64,000 bases of DNA from Harmonia axyridis (lineage: Eukaryota; Arthropoda; Insecta; Coleoptera; Coccinellidae): the NCBI RefSeq assembly GCF_914767665.1, contig NC_059504.1, positions 1,924,501 to 1,988,500 of the forward strand. The letters run 5' to 3'. The position numbers and the translations under genes are program-made. This document shows, in pieces, positions 44,186 to 55,559 of the stretch (its first letter is position 1; the number at the start of each line of letters is the position of its first letter). The notes under the pieces are model-generated. The model was not told the origin of the DNA, did not search any database, and was given only the letters and a program-made list of their open reading frames with translations.

Positions 44186-45124
44186 ACGGGTGTTTTTTTC
44201 GAGGTATATAACTTTAAGTTAGCATAACTGTTCAAGATGGCGACCGATTTAACAGCTGTCGAGTGATTTATTCCCAGTTTGGGTTGGCAATTCATCATGA
44301 ATAGACTTACGCCTGAACAACGCTTGCAAATAATGCAATTTTATTTCGAAAATAATGGTTCTGTACGGAATACGTATCGCGCACTACGTCGATTTTATTT
44401 TGTTTAGCGATGAAGCGCAGTTCTGGATGAATGGCTACGTCAACAAACAAAACTGCCGCATTTGGAGTGAAGCTAATCCTCAAGTGTATGTCGAAACCCC
44501 GTTACATCCAGAAAAACTGACTGTTTGGTGTGCTTTATGGGCTGGTGGAATCATTGGTCCGTACTTCTTCAAAAACGATGATGCCAGAACGTTACAGTCA
44601 ATGGTGATCGGTATAGAGCCATGATTACTAACTTTTTCATTCCTGAATTGAACAACCATGATGTCCAGGAGCTGTGGTTCCAACAAGACGGCGCAACATG
44701 TCACACAGCTCGTGCCACAATCGATTTATTGAAATACACGTTTGGTGACCGCCTAATTTCACGTTTTGGACCTTTGAATTGACCTCCAAGATCTTGTGAT
44801 TTAACACCGCTAGACTACTTTCTTTGGGGCTATGTAAAGTCATTGGTCTATGCGGATAAGCCTCAAACCCTTGACCATTTGGAAGACAACATTCGCCGTG
44901 TTATTGCCGATATACGGCCACAAATGTTGGAAAAAGTCATCGAAAATTGGACGTCCAGATTGGAATACATCCGAGCCAGCCGTGGCGGTCATATGCCAGA
45001 AATCATTATTCAAAGTGTAATGCCACAAGATTATCTTACGGATAAATAAAATTCATGTCAATCGAATAATCCATCGTTGTTTTATTGCAATTTAAAGTTC
45101 TATAGCTCTGAAAAAAACACTCTT
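44186..45124 (+). mobile_element. DD41D element, copy H
   Basis: The element is 939 bp with both terminal inverted repeats (ACGGGTGTTTTTTTCGAGG; right end CTCTGAAAAAAACACTCTT) and TA on both sides. It has the shared internal deletion. The catalytic frame is open from 44355 with FSDEAQF (first Asp), then broken by a one-base loss near 44583. FQQDGATCH follows in another frame. A TGA replaces Trp in the VNWPPRS motif near 44778. LDYFLWGY is intact, and the tail is frame-shifted at the last residues. Confidence 0.93.
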
Positions 45125-45954
45125 TAGATACGCAAACACACCTATCCTTTCTCAGTTTCATAATTTTATAAATATAGAATCAGGATTATGCTACAGGTAA
45201 TTAAAAAAATTATTCCGTGTCTAAAAGTTTCCATCCAAACCATTTCCCTCAAATTCCTCATTATCTCTCATCGCCGAATCAGCAAGTACGCTTATTCCAG
45301 AAAGTCTCCAAACACCTCAAAAAGGTTGAATCGAAGCGGAATCGGCCGCGGCACAGACAACCGAACCCCCATCCCTTCAATTCCCTTCCTCTCCCCTCGC
45401 AACACCACCCCCAGAGTCATCACCTGAAATTGCCGGCTCGAAATTGGGCGCGTCGAAGGGTTGAAAGGAACGAGCGACGGCAAGCTCGACGCGAAATTCG
45501 ATTCGATAATGGCCGCGTTGCGACGTCGTCCTACGGCCAATTACGTAATTTCGAAAATTCGCGGACGCCCGCTAACTTTTTAATGAGCAATTAGAGAATT
45601 GTTCCGGGGAATCGGAGTCGGGCTATTATTGTATGCTAATAGTTTGATAGTGTCGGTAGATTGCCGACGGGCGCCCATCGGGAAGATTCCGGGAGAGGGG
45701 AGGGATGCTGGGTGCGTGATGGGAAAATGAATTTTACGGTTATTGTTTGGCGGGATGGAGGTGGGATCTTTATCGGGTAACCGAGATGGATTAGGGAATT
45801 ATATAATCTCAGGAAAGGGAGATTCCTAATTTATACACAAGTAAAGCAGAATAGACTTCTACTATTAAGAGTACCACGTGTTCCAAAGCTAAATCACATA
45901 GTTCAAAGGGAGATTCTGTCAAAAAATCGAGCCCAGAAATGTAACATTCGTTTC
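45125..45954. other. Non-coding stretch, GC-rich at 45300-45720
   Basis: A 125-codon plus frame (45217-45594) is rich in His, Pro and Arg without a recognisable domain. Nothing else seen. Confidence 0.35.
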
Positions 45955-46620
45955 TTTCTAGCTCAAAGAGGGTCCCAACAAATACTGAGCATGACCTTGG
46001 AACCGTGAATATTCGGTTTGGCCGTCGACGTCGAAACATCCCCATCGCTTGGGATTATCGTAATGAACCCATTTCTCGTCTCCACTCATAATACGATACA
46101 GAAATCTCTTCCGTCTTTGCCTTGCATGCAGCAGTTCACAAGCAAACAAACGCCGTTCAACATCTCTCGGTTTCAACTCGTACGGCACCCAATTTCCTTG
46201 TTTCTGAATCATTCCCATGACTTTCACGCGTTTTGAAATGTCTTGTTGCATCACTCCCAACGATCCTGCCGATTCCTGTTGCGTTTGACACGAGTCTTGA
46301 TCAAATAATGCCTCCAATTCTGCATCTTCGAAAACCTTCTCCCTTCGAACGCCATGCTGGTCAAAATCACCGTTCTTGAAGCGTTGAAATCACTCTCGGC
46401 ACGTTCTTTCATTAAAAGCGACCTCACCATAGGTATTTGAGAGCTTTCGTTGAGCCCCAGTCGTATATTTCTTCATATAAAAGCAGAAAATTAAAACGTT
46501 CCGCAAATGACGAAAATTTTTGCTCGTAAGGTGACATGTTTAATTGAGAATAACTTTATGATGCAGACACAAATCGACTAACATTTCGATGGCGTTATGT
46601 TTACAAATACCTAAGCTTAT
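45955..46620 (-). pseudogene. 5' half of a mauritiana/cecropia-like mariner
   Basis: On the minus strand the transposase begins at the ATG at 46537 (MSPYEQKFSSFAERF). It passes frame breaks and gives EALFDQDSCQTQQESAGSLG, then VMQQDISKRVKVMGMIQKQG and NWVPYELKPRDVERR, then MSGDEKWVHYDNPKRWG with the first catalytic Asp. It ends near 45955, before the second Asp. The same family as 1-912, and more intact over the shared part. A probable 5' UTR and terminal region extend to about 46620. Confidence 0.85.
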
Positions 46621-48093
46621 TGTATGACATCTACGATCTATTTATTTCGACTACCGCTACATCCACCTTTTGCAAAACGGCAGAAGCAAAGTTGTACAAC
46701 TATACAATTTTTCAAAACTAGAATACTTCAGTTTTACGGGGATGATTATCTGTATCGAAAGCACCCAAATTATCACTAAGCAAAGGCCTTTATCATCTTT
46801 CCATTCGTTCAGATTGGCCTTTTTGGTCTTATTCAGCATTTAGGCCTTTCATTAATTTGCTACGTATAACTTTTTGTTCGGACTAAATCTTTTGTATATT
46901 CTATTTTATGTATAGATTTAGACACACGAATTTAATCTTTGAATTCTTGGATCGATTGTGGAACATTGGCATCTTTGAAGTGACCCAAAAAAAAAAAAGT
47001 CTGAAGGTTAACACCTTCAGACTTTTTTTTTTTTCACAAGATTTAGATGGTCAATTGCTATCACCTCTTCGAGAACAAAAATTGCACAATTGCGATTGTT
47101 TCTTTGCTTGTGTGGCATGAAGAGCCGTCTTGTTGAAAATAAACGTCGGTCGGCCAGATCTATATTCTCCAATTCTGGGCATAAAAATAATCAACTATAA
47201 CCTAAGATACACTATAATATCCACCCACCGTTCAAGCCAAGATCTCACCAAACGTCGCCTTCTTCGTTTCCGAAACTAATTAAACTATACTTCTCATTCG
47301 CCGAAAGGCCCAAACAAGTGGAGGCGGCCTCGGATTGGGCAAGGTGGAATTGAAACGGTTAATTGCTTTCAGTTTTTCGCAGCGCCCGTGCTTATCCCGA
47401 AATATTTTCGTTTAACTTCGGGGAATTAAGGGCTCTTTGAGTGTGATTAGATATAGAGCCGGTTCTACGGCAGAAAAAAGGCGAGCTCCTCGGCCGAAAT
47501 CTCCTTTGAGCCCCGCCGACGAGTTGTTAGCAATTGGAGAGGAAGATTTGAAGAATTTAGTGCTTTTAATTCGTCGTCTTAAACGAGCCCCTGATCAGGG
47601 TAGGAAGCTGCCGACTGGAAATCTCGTTTGGGACGTTTTTTTTTTCTTTTAACGAGGAAGAGCGTCGTTTTTAACGGAATTCGATTTAGTTCGTCGAATT
47701 GGTTAATGGTTTCGATTTTTAGAGTAGACACTTTATGAAGGATGCAAAATTCAAATTGTTCCTTTTTTGCCTTCCATAATGACATATTCATTATGTAAGG
47801 GCCTCTATTCTTGACTTCAAATATCGTATATTTATCTTGTAATATAGGAAAACACACTGGTTTCAATTTTTATCTTTATCAGCTATCGATTTCGGCAAAA
47901 AAAAACTTATACCATCATCAGGCTCCTGAAATGACACTCATGTATAAAAAGGAAATGGCATACATACAAAACAAAATCTTACTGTCATGAAACATAGCAA
48001 CAAGCTACAAATCACAAAATGCAGCACAAACAGGAAAGAGTTCTCAACCAATATATCCAAATTTTCATTAGTCTCTAAGATTTAAAATATATA
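46621..48093. other. Non-coding stretch with a perfect hairpin
   Basis: It contains the inverted repeat at 46987-47034 listed separately. The part from 47240 to 47640 is moderately GC-rich, and a 71-codon frame there has no recognisable domain. Nothing else seen. Confidence 0.35.
46987..47034. repeat. Perfect inverted repeat with 22-bp arms
   Basis: Twelve A followed by gtctgaaggt (46987-47008) is mirrored by its exact reverse complement at 47013-47034, with a 4-nt TAAC loop. It would form a stable stem with an A/T-rich base. The form resembles a foldback or terminator-like hairpin, but no transcript is evident here. Confidence 0.85.
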
Positions 48094-48945
48094 TAGGGTG
48101 TTTTCCTTCGAGGTATATAACTTTAAGTTGGCATTACTGTTCAAGATGGCGATTTATCATGAATAGACTCACGCCTGAACAACGCTTGCAAATAGTGAAA
48201 TTTTATTTCGAAAATAATGGTTCTGTGCGGAATACATATCGCGCACTACGTCCATTTTATTTTGTTTAGCGATGAAGCGCACTTCAGGTTGAATGGCTAC
48301 GTCAACAAACAAAACTGCCGCATTTGGAGTGAAGCTAATTCTCAAGTGTATGTCGAAACACCGTTACATCCAGAAAAACTGACTGTTTGGTGCGCTTTAT
48401 GGGCTGGTCGAATCATTGGTCCGTACTTCTTCAAAAACGATGATGGCCAGAACGTTACAGTCAATGGTGATCGGTATAGAGCTATGATTACTAACTTTTT
48501 CATTCCTGAATTGAACAACCATGATGTCCAGGAGCTGTGGTTCCAACAAAACGGCGCAACATGTCACACAGCTCTTGCCACAATCGATTTATTGAAAGAC
48601 ACGTTTGGTGACCGCCTAATTTCACGTTTTGGACCTGTGAATTGGCCTCCAAGATCTTGTGATTTAACACAGCTAGACTTCTTTCTGTGGGGCTATGTAA
48701 AGTCATTGGTCTATGCGGATAAGCCACAAACCCTTGACCATTTGGAAGACAACATTCGCCGTGTTATTGCCGATATACGGCCACAAATGTTGGAAAAAGT
48801 CATCGAAAATTGGACGTCCAGATTGGACTACATCCGAGCCAGCCGTGGCGGTCATATGCCAGAAATCTTATTTAAAATGTAATGCCACAAGATTATCTTG
48901 CGGATAAATAAAATTCATGTAAATCGAATAATTAATCCATCGTTG
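48094..48945 (+). mobile_element. DD41D element, copy I: lacks the right terminal repeat
   Basis: The left terminal repeat is TAGGGTGTTTTCCTTCGAGG, preceded by TA. The start region lacks about 50 bp between CAAGATGGCGA and TTTATCATGAATAG. After the stop of the 221-codon frame, the 3' UTR ends near 48945 at CATCGTTG, so about 40 bp with the right terminal repeat are missing. It shares the family's internal deletion. Confidence 0.92.
48217..48882 (+). pseudogene. 221-codon catalytic-domain frame of a DD41D transposase with Asp112 to Asn
   Basis: Structure as in the frame at 21480-22145: MVLCGIHIAHYVHF, then FSDEAHF with Asp19, LTQLDFFLWGY with Asp154, and a GGHMPEILFKM tail. The second catalytic residue is Asn (FQQNGATCH, codon 48550-48552), so strand transfer would be abolished. 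Copy F at 35567-36436 has the same change. The DNA-binding region is absent. Open over its full length in spite of the missing active-site residue. Confidence 0.87.
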
Positions 48946-49950
48946 GATCAATGTTTGTCTTTCTGGGATAGTTTTCTCAGGTAATCTGTGCCGCCAAATC
49001 TAAGGATCTTCATCTCTCACTAAACATTTTCTTTGTTATCCTTGTGATGGATTACATTACCAAGATTTTGTAGTAGTCTCTGAGTACTTTCAGAAGCCAC
49101 GACTCGTAAAAATTAAAATGCAAAACTTCTCTCTTCATCATCACCGCAAATTAAAAGAAAAAAATTCTAATTAACTGATAATAGTTATCCCACGTAATTC
49201 CACCACCACCACGGATGCAGAACAGCCCTATTCTCCAGGTGCAATCCTCATCATCTCTCCCAGAAATTTGCATAATTTTTCCATTTTCCTCCGGCTAACT
49301 ACCGCCTTTTTCAACGGACAAGATTTATTCCGGAGAATATCTTCTCCATAATTGAAATGATTGCCTTATCAGTGGTTAGGATGCGAAAAAAGTCTTCTGC
49401 GAGGAAACCGCCGGCTTTTAAATTCGAGGAGAGGTCCATTTGTGTGCGGACGAATGGTGTTTTTCGGAAATTCAACCCCCCGAAGGGCCGTTAAGGGAAG
49501 CCCCCTTAATAAGTAACGATCGGGAAAAAATTTATTCGGAGTTTGTTGGTACAAGTACAACGGCCATCGGGCCCTGGGAATGGCCGCATCAAATTAAACT
49601 GCCCCCCGGGGACGGCGGAAGGAGCGGCGGCGGCGGCAGTCGCTTCGCTCTTTTAAAAGTAGTCATTTGTGATTTTATAGCGCGATTTTTCTGTCTACAT
49701 CCGAAGTGGCGCATCTTTTGTTGGATTTGTCTGACGAGTTGAGGGTCTTGGGGATGTGCTACGAGATTTTTGCCATTATTTACTAGCCTTTCTTTTCTTT
49801 TAATATCGTGGGAAATTTATACAATATTCCTGGGACGTCACCCAATAAGTATCTGGCATAAACGGCACTAACAGTGCCCTGCCACTTTTGTTCTCTTTCG
49901 TGACAAGCTCCAAAAGATGCGTGTCCAAATTCAGGAAAATGCACCTTGTA
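48946..49950. other. Non-coding stretch
   Basis: GC-rich from 49370 to 49740 with a ggcggcggcggc run near 49628. A 100-codon plus frame (49440-49742) has no recognisable domain. Confidence 0.35.
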
Positions 49951-50878
49951 AAGGGTGTTTTTTTTCGAGTTATATAACTTTAAGTTGCCATTACTGTTCA
50001 AGATGGCGACCGATTTAACAGCTGTCAAGCGATTTATTCTCAGTTTGGTTTGGCAATTCATCATGAATAGACTCACTCCTGAACAACGCTTGCAAATAGT
50101 GCAATTTCATTTCGAAAATAATGGTTCTGTGCGGAATACGTATCGCGCACTACGTCCATTAGCGATGAAGCGCACTTCTGGTTGGATGGCTACGTCAACA
50201 AACAAAACTGCCGCATTTGGAGTGAAGCTAATCCTCAAGTGTATGTCGAAACACCGTTACATCCAGAAAAACTGACTGTTTGGTGCGCTTTATGGGCTGG
50301 TGGAATCATTGGTCCGTACTTCTTCAAAAACGATGATAGCCAGAACTTTACAGTCAATGGTGATCGGTAGAGAACCATGATTACTAACTTTTTCATTCTT
50401 GAATTGAACAACCATAATATCCAGGAGCTGTGGTTCCGAAAAGTCAGCGCAACATGTCACACAGCTCGTGCCACAATCGATTCATTGAAAGACACGTTTG
50501 ATGACCGCCTAATTTCACATTTTGGAACTGTGAATTAGCCTCCAAGATCTTGTGATTTAACGCCGCTAGACTACTTTCTGTGGGGCTATGTAAAGTCATT
50601 GGTCTATGCGGATAAGCCACAAACCCTTGACCATTTGGAAGACAACATTCGCCGTGTTATTGCCGATATACGGCCACCAATGTTGGAATAAGTCATCGAA
50701 AATTGGACGTCCAGATTGGAATACATCCGAGCCAGCCGTGGCGGTCATATACCAGAAATCATATTTAAAATGTAATGCCACAAGATTATCTTGCGGATAA
50801 ATAAAATTCATGTCAATCGAATAATCCATCGTTGTTTTATTGCAATTTAAAGTTCTATAGCTCTAAATAAACACCCTT
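49951..50878 (+). mobile_element. DD41D element, copy J
   Basis: The element is 928 bp with both terminal inverted repeats (AAGGGTGTTTTTTTTCGAG; right end CTCTAAATAAACACCCTT) and TA on both sides. MNRLTPEQRLQIVQF starts at 50065 and runs to ALRPLAMKR. Here the shared deletion is extended by 13 bp, taking away the FSDEAHF first-Asp motif. The catalytic part has stops near 50368, 50537 and 50690. The second-Asp motif is ruined (WFRKVSATCH). The most damaged of the end-to-end copies. Confidence 0.93.
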
Positions 50879-51784
50879 TAGTTACAAATTCATAAACTTC
50901 ATAACTGACAATGCTTTTATAGGACAAATTAGCAAACTCTTCTTATGGTTCATTTGTCCAGTTGGAAGTGTATCAGCGATATGTTAACACAATAAATGTA
51001 TCATTGCCACCAAAACACCCCACTAAAGAATAATAACAGCCAGAGTTAAATGGAAACTACGAAGCCTCATATCGCCCTTCTAATTTTTTCTCGCGTCATA
51101 ATCCACCCTGCATCTGAGGCGTGAAACCCACCCCTAGACTCTCAACCCATCGCATTATCAACTCTAGAACAGTAGAAAAGTGTTAATGGAGCTGGAACAC
51201 AGAGTTCCCGATCCTCGCCCTAGAACAATTCCTATTTAAACAAGTTGATTGGGAGGAAGAGAACTCCAAGGCGTCTTTGTGTTACCCTCCTCGTCTTCCT
51301 CTCTCTCTATCTCTCATACCCCTCGAACTTCCACAAATACTGATTGGGAAAATGAAATTTTCGGGTTTGTTCTCACTTCGCTCCATACATAAATAGAGGA
51401 AAAGTTCTCGACAAGTCTGTGAGGCTGAGGAGAAGGAGTGGGGGGGTTGCTCTATCCGAGCGGCTTCATTGAAAGGATGATAAAATGTTAACCTGATTAG
51501 GAGGAGAACGGGAATAAAGGGGAGAGGTTGCAACGTGTGAAAGGGGCTTTCGAAGAGAACTGCTGCAAGGACTGATTGAACCGTGATGTTGATTCATTTC
51601 CTTCTTCCGTTCGAAATTTGATACACTTCAGTTTCGCTGTTTGTTCTTAGGGGGCTTTTCAAAGAGGATAATTGATGGGCGGTAAGTTTCGCGAAACTTC
51701 TATTGTGGCGACACAATTGTGTTCCATTGTACTTTTAGTTCCTTTCAGGTTCTCCGATAGATTTTAATGTGAAATCAACGTGTT
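50879..51784. other. Non-coding stretch
   Basis: No recognisable frames. A purine/pyrimidine-rich segment at 51290-51320 includes a ctctctctatctctc run. Confidence 0.35.
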
Positions 51785-52471
51785 TGTAGAAACTGTAAAT
51801 TAATCAATTGATTACATAATAATTTAAATCTTAAAATTGACGCTCGAGACGATGCGTAGAGAAAGGACGCGTCATATGAAGCTTGGATACTCAACAGTAT
51901 GAAATTTAGTATATAAAAACTAATTCGTCAATTGCACTCTTTGGAAACTGTAAATTACATTATAATTTCACTCTTAAAATTGACGCTCCCTGAGACGATG
52001 TGTAGAGAAAGGACGCGTCATATGACGCGTCCCTTCTCTACGCATCGTTTTGTTCTCACGCGTCATATGACGCTTGGATATTCACCAGTTCAAGTACGAC
52101 ATGACGCCTAGATTTAGCATATGAAAACTTATTCGCCAATTGCACCCTTTGGAAACTATATACAGGTATATGGTCTCCAAGAGTGCGTATGAGCGTCAAA
52201 CGACGCATCTCTTCTCTTCGCGTCGTCTAAGTAGGCGTCGCTATATTTAATTCAATGTCGACCTATTAGGGACAAAGAAACTCAACTCCTTGAGAAGGTT
52301 TTCTTCGCGAAGTGTCGTAAGGATCTGTAGAGAATAAGAGCATCAATCGAAGCATTCCTTCTCTTCGCATCGTATACGCGATCGACTATCCAATTAAATT
52401 AATGTCGACTTATTAAAGAGATGAAAAACTGAACAACTAGAGAATATTTTCTTCACGACGCGCTCTGTTGA
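51785..52471. repeat. Tandem repeat field rich in GACGCGTCATATGACGC motifs
   Basis: Units start near GAAACTGTAAATTA at 51789 and 51946 and in diverged form at 52150, so the period is about 157-200 bp. Each unit has a block with AGAGAAAGGACGCGTCATATGA or its inverted version, so arms of CGTC and GACG recur many times. The field resumes after the inserted repeat at 52852 with GCGTCAACCGACGCGTCCC. No coding sequence. Confidence 0.75.
51996..52047. repeat. 52-bp near-perfect palindrome
   Basis: It is centred on CATATG at 52019-52024 and extends from CGATGTGTAGAG to CTCTACGCATCG. Only two positions per arm fail to pair. The inner 20 bp (gacgcgtcatatgacgcgtc) are a perfect palindrome. It can form a cruciform or hairpin. 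Confidence 0.9.
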
Positions 52472-52480
52472 GCGTCAACC

Positions 52481-52851
52481 AAAGAGTAATAAACATAGAT
52501 AGAGGGAGTATACGCAATTTTTACATGTCCCCAACATGGTTAGATTACGTTGTCGGATTGTGATTTATTTTCAAATCCTCAATTTTACTATGTCGTTATG
52601 AATGTATATTATATTGAATGAAATATGTTTATTTGAGTGATTCCCGATTAAATATGCAAATTTGAATATTTGGAATCCGATATTTTTCTCAATTGTCGAA
52701 TTTATATTAAGCAGAATATTTATTATTTTCTGTATATACCTGCTGAAATCCAAGGTTTGGCAACTTTTGCTCTCCTAGTGTCATCGGTTGTTTCTCGTCG
52801 TTTGGCGCGCTTGAAGTTTGTTTTTTGAATTTCTGATATATCAGAAATGAT
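52481..52851 (+). mobile_element. 371-bp non-coding insertion with a 9-bp target-site duplication
   Basis: The insert begins AAAGAGTAATAAACATAGAT and ends TTTCTGATATATCAGAAATGAT, with a perfect 18-bp palindrome (tttctgatatatcagaaa) at its right edge. It is flanked by GCGTCAACC on both sides (52472-52480 and 52852-52860). Removing the insert restores GAGCGTCAACCGACGCGTCCC, which matches the local repeat at 52190 (GAGCGTCAAACGACGCATCTC). A second near-complete copy is at 19011-19375. A DNA element or a SINE is possible; I recognise no family. Confidence 0.8.
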
Positions 52852-52860
52852 GCGTCAACC

Positions 52861-54405
52861 GACGCGTCCCTTCTCTTTGCGACACTCAAGTGAACAAGTA
52901 TCTACTCAATCCAATATGAACTTCTTGGCTATCATTACCGTACGTGAGAAAAAAAACAACATATGTATGATACGTGATATTTTGAAACATTCGTTTCAAC
53001 AGGAATTTTTTTATATCAAAAAGTCACAATTTCAGACACATCATTGCAACATAATTGAGCAGCAACAACATTTTGGATCAGTATCAATTCAACATTTCTC
53101 TTGAACCTTATCAGAGAAAGGTATCACTAATCACGTGGTAACAATATAACCAAAAACAACTGCCAGCGGTTAAGGAGATGCATCTGAACCTCAGCTGTCA
53201 GATATTCAAAAAGTCTCACTTCATCGCCATCTTCTAAATTCAAAATCCCGCTCTTCGTCAGCTACAAATTTGGACGTTTCTTATGCTGAACATTTCTCGA
53301 TCTGGTTCCTCAACGTCGTGCCTAATGAACCGACCCGTATTTAAGCACACCGCCTCGTTCCCTAACCATGACAAATTATTCAAGAGATCGACATCAATCT
53401 AACCCCCGGATAGGCTACAGACGAATTCAATTCAGAGCCTCGTTTGTGAATAAACGCGCGATATATCCCGGTATATATCAGCGTCCCTGCTCGATCAGTC
53501 TTCGTGACATCAGAAAAGCCCCCCTTCACATGGTGCCACCACATTCTCAGGGTGTCGGTTTCGCTCGGTAATCCTGAATACTTTACGATGTATCGGGGGG
53601 GGATGGTCCACGGTGAAGAGATTCAACAGTATGCTGATATAGTTCGCAAATCACCTTGCTTTCAAACGAATAAATAAAATATAGTCGAAATTATTCGATG
53701 CAACAGATTCAACCTCAAACACAAGTAAATCAGGATTTTATAAGTTACAAAGTTCAACTTTCCATATAGGACAGAAAGGACGTTCATTCAAAACGTCAAT
53801 TGGCTTTTACCATGAATAACCGATTCTCCATCGTTGCAACACATTGCAAAGATAATGATCACCCTTTCCTCACAATTGACAACATGAAAATTATTGATTT
53901 GGAATCAAAAGGCAGGGGACTTAACTATTTAGAATCCAAAGGAATTTATAAGCTACTGAACAAAAAAAGTTTGAAAATTACAAATTAACAAACATAACTA
54001 TATTCAATCAGGCAGCGATATGTTAGATGCTGCACTCGAGCAGTAGATAACTCTCACAGTGTGTTCGCATATTTGGGGTATCAGTTTCGGCATTCTTTGT
54101 ATTGGCCCCCAGGGGTTGTTGTTCAGGCTCATGACTTGAAGCAGGTCTCACTTCTGGGTGGCAATTTTGTGGGCAACAGGATGAAAGCAAATTTGATTTG
54201 TTTCAATTCATTTATTTGGGTTCTTGTGTTGAAATCTTGGAATATCTCAGCGAAGATAAGCTTGGGGATTTGAGCACTGGTTCAAAAATCTAAATAAAAC
54301 GTTATTTCTAATCCAATATGGATTATTTCTACGGTTTGATATGGTACATACAATTCCTTATATCATATTCGTCTAAAAGAAACGACCTAGGCACAAGTAC
54401 ATTTT
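52861..54405. other. Non-coding stretch
   Basis: Short frames (52847-53104, 53368-53571, 53800-53988, 54061-54273) have no recognisable domain. A GGGGGGGG run is at about 53596. Nothing else seen. Confidence 0.35.
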
Positions 54406-54612
54406 ATGTCGTTGATTAATTTTTTGATGTCGTTGATTAGTCTGTTTATGTCGTTGATTAGTCTGTTTATATCGTTGATTAGTCTATTTATGTCGTTGAT
54501 TAGTCTGTTTATGTCGTTGATTAGTCTATTTATGTCGTTGATAAGTCAATTGGCGTCGTTGATTAGTCTGTTAATGTTGTTGATTAGTCTGTTGATGTAG
54601 TTGAAAAGTATT
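54406..54612 (+). repeat. Minisatellite with a 21-bp period
   Basis: About nine to ten copies of atgtcgttgattagtctgtt plus one base lie head to tail, diverging at both ends. Because 21 is divisible by three, the array stays open and would encode a repeating MSLISLF heptapeptide. I regard this as a consequence of the period, not as a gene. Confidence 0.93.
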
Positions 54613-55555
54613 AATACATAAGATACAGATATTAATACAGGTTTTGAAATATATTCTTCGTTCGACAGTCGTCTCGGTGAAATGACAAACCATAGAATAA
54701 ATTCGCCACAAAATCAATCGGCCATCGACTGTCGATGCCGGGAGCGTCGAATCGAAACGTTCCTCAATACCGCATCTGTTCCTCCGAAATAACTTCTCAT
54801 TAGACGCGAACAGCTCCGGCGGATGGCCCGGCTGCAATATACAGGAGCGGGATAATCATCCTGCAGACTTGAAATGCGCGCCGGAATGGGGTCGCACTTA
54901 AGTGCAGAACATTATGCGAGCAGTAGAAGAAGAAGAATCCTCCGGCGGCGTCTCGACAGCAACGCCCGAAATTAGCCCCCGCTCCCGAATAACCGTAAAG
55001 AGCGGGGCATTAACATTTTCGCCTAGTGTGCGCCCTCTGGCGGCGGCGGCGGGGGGTAACCTTTGTGCAAACGATCTACCCCCGTGATCTGATCGCGATT
55101 ATAATTACCCGGTCTCTAGCGATATTCCCTCCTGAAAACCGGGAATGCGAGAGTTTCCGGGAGTTATTCCCGTTGTAGAGACGAGATTTGAAACCGTGGA
55201 AGATGACACTTCGACGTTGATTCTGATTTGATGCGGACCGGCGGGGATGAAACTCCTCTCGCTTTAATTAAACTTTGGGGGATCGCGTGGCTTGGAGGCG
55301 TGATACGGAGAAGTTTCCGCGTTTGAAGGTCTGAAGAATGGGGACGGATTTGTCTGATCGGTTTCGATTCGTGTTGTAGGTGGGCACCTTTACTCATTTT
55401 GAAGGACGATGTTCGGAATAATTCTCCGGGAAAGTTTGTTATTGGGATCTGAATAAAGTGTGGGATATTAGGATAGTATTTGATATTTCAAGGAGTTGTT
55501 GGGACTCGAAGATGATTTTGTTTCGAAATTATTATACATGTCACGAAGGATCACC
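54613..55555. other. Non-coding stretch, GC-rich at 54850-55400
   Basis: A ggcggcggcgg run lies near 55040. Short frames only; no recognisable domain. Confidence 0.35.
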
Positions 55556-55559
55556 TTAT

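Noticed and set aside
54406..54612. MSLISLF repeat as a membrane protein
   Set aside because: Explained by a 21-bp minisatellite that stays in frame by arithmetic.
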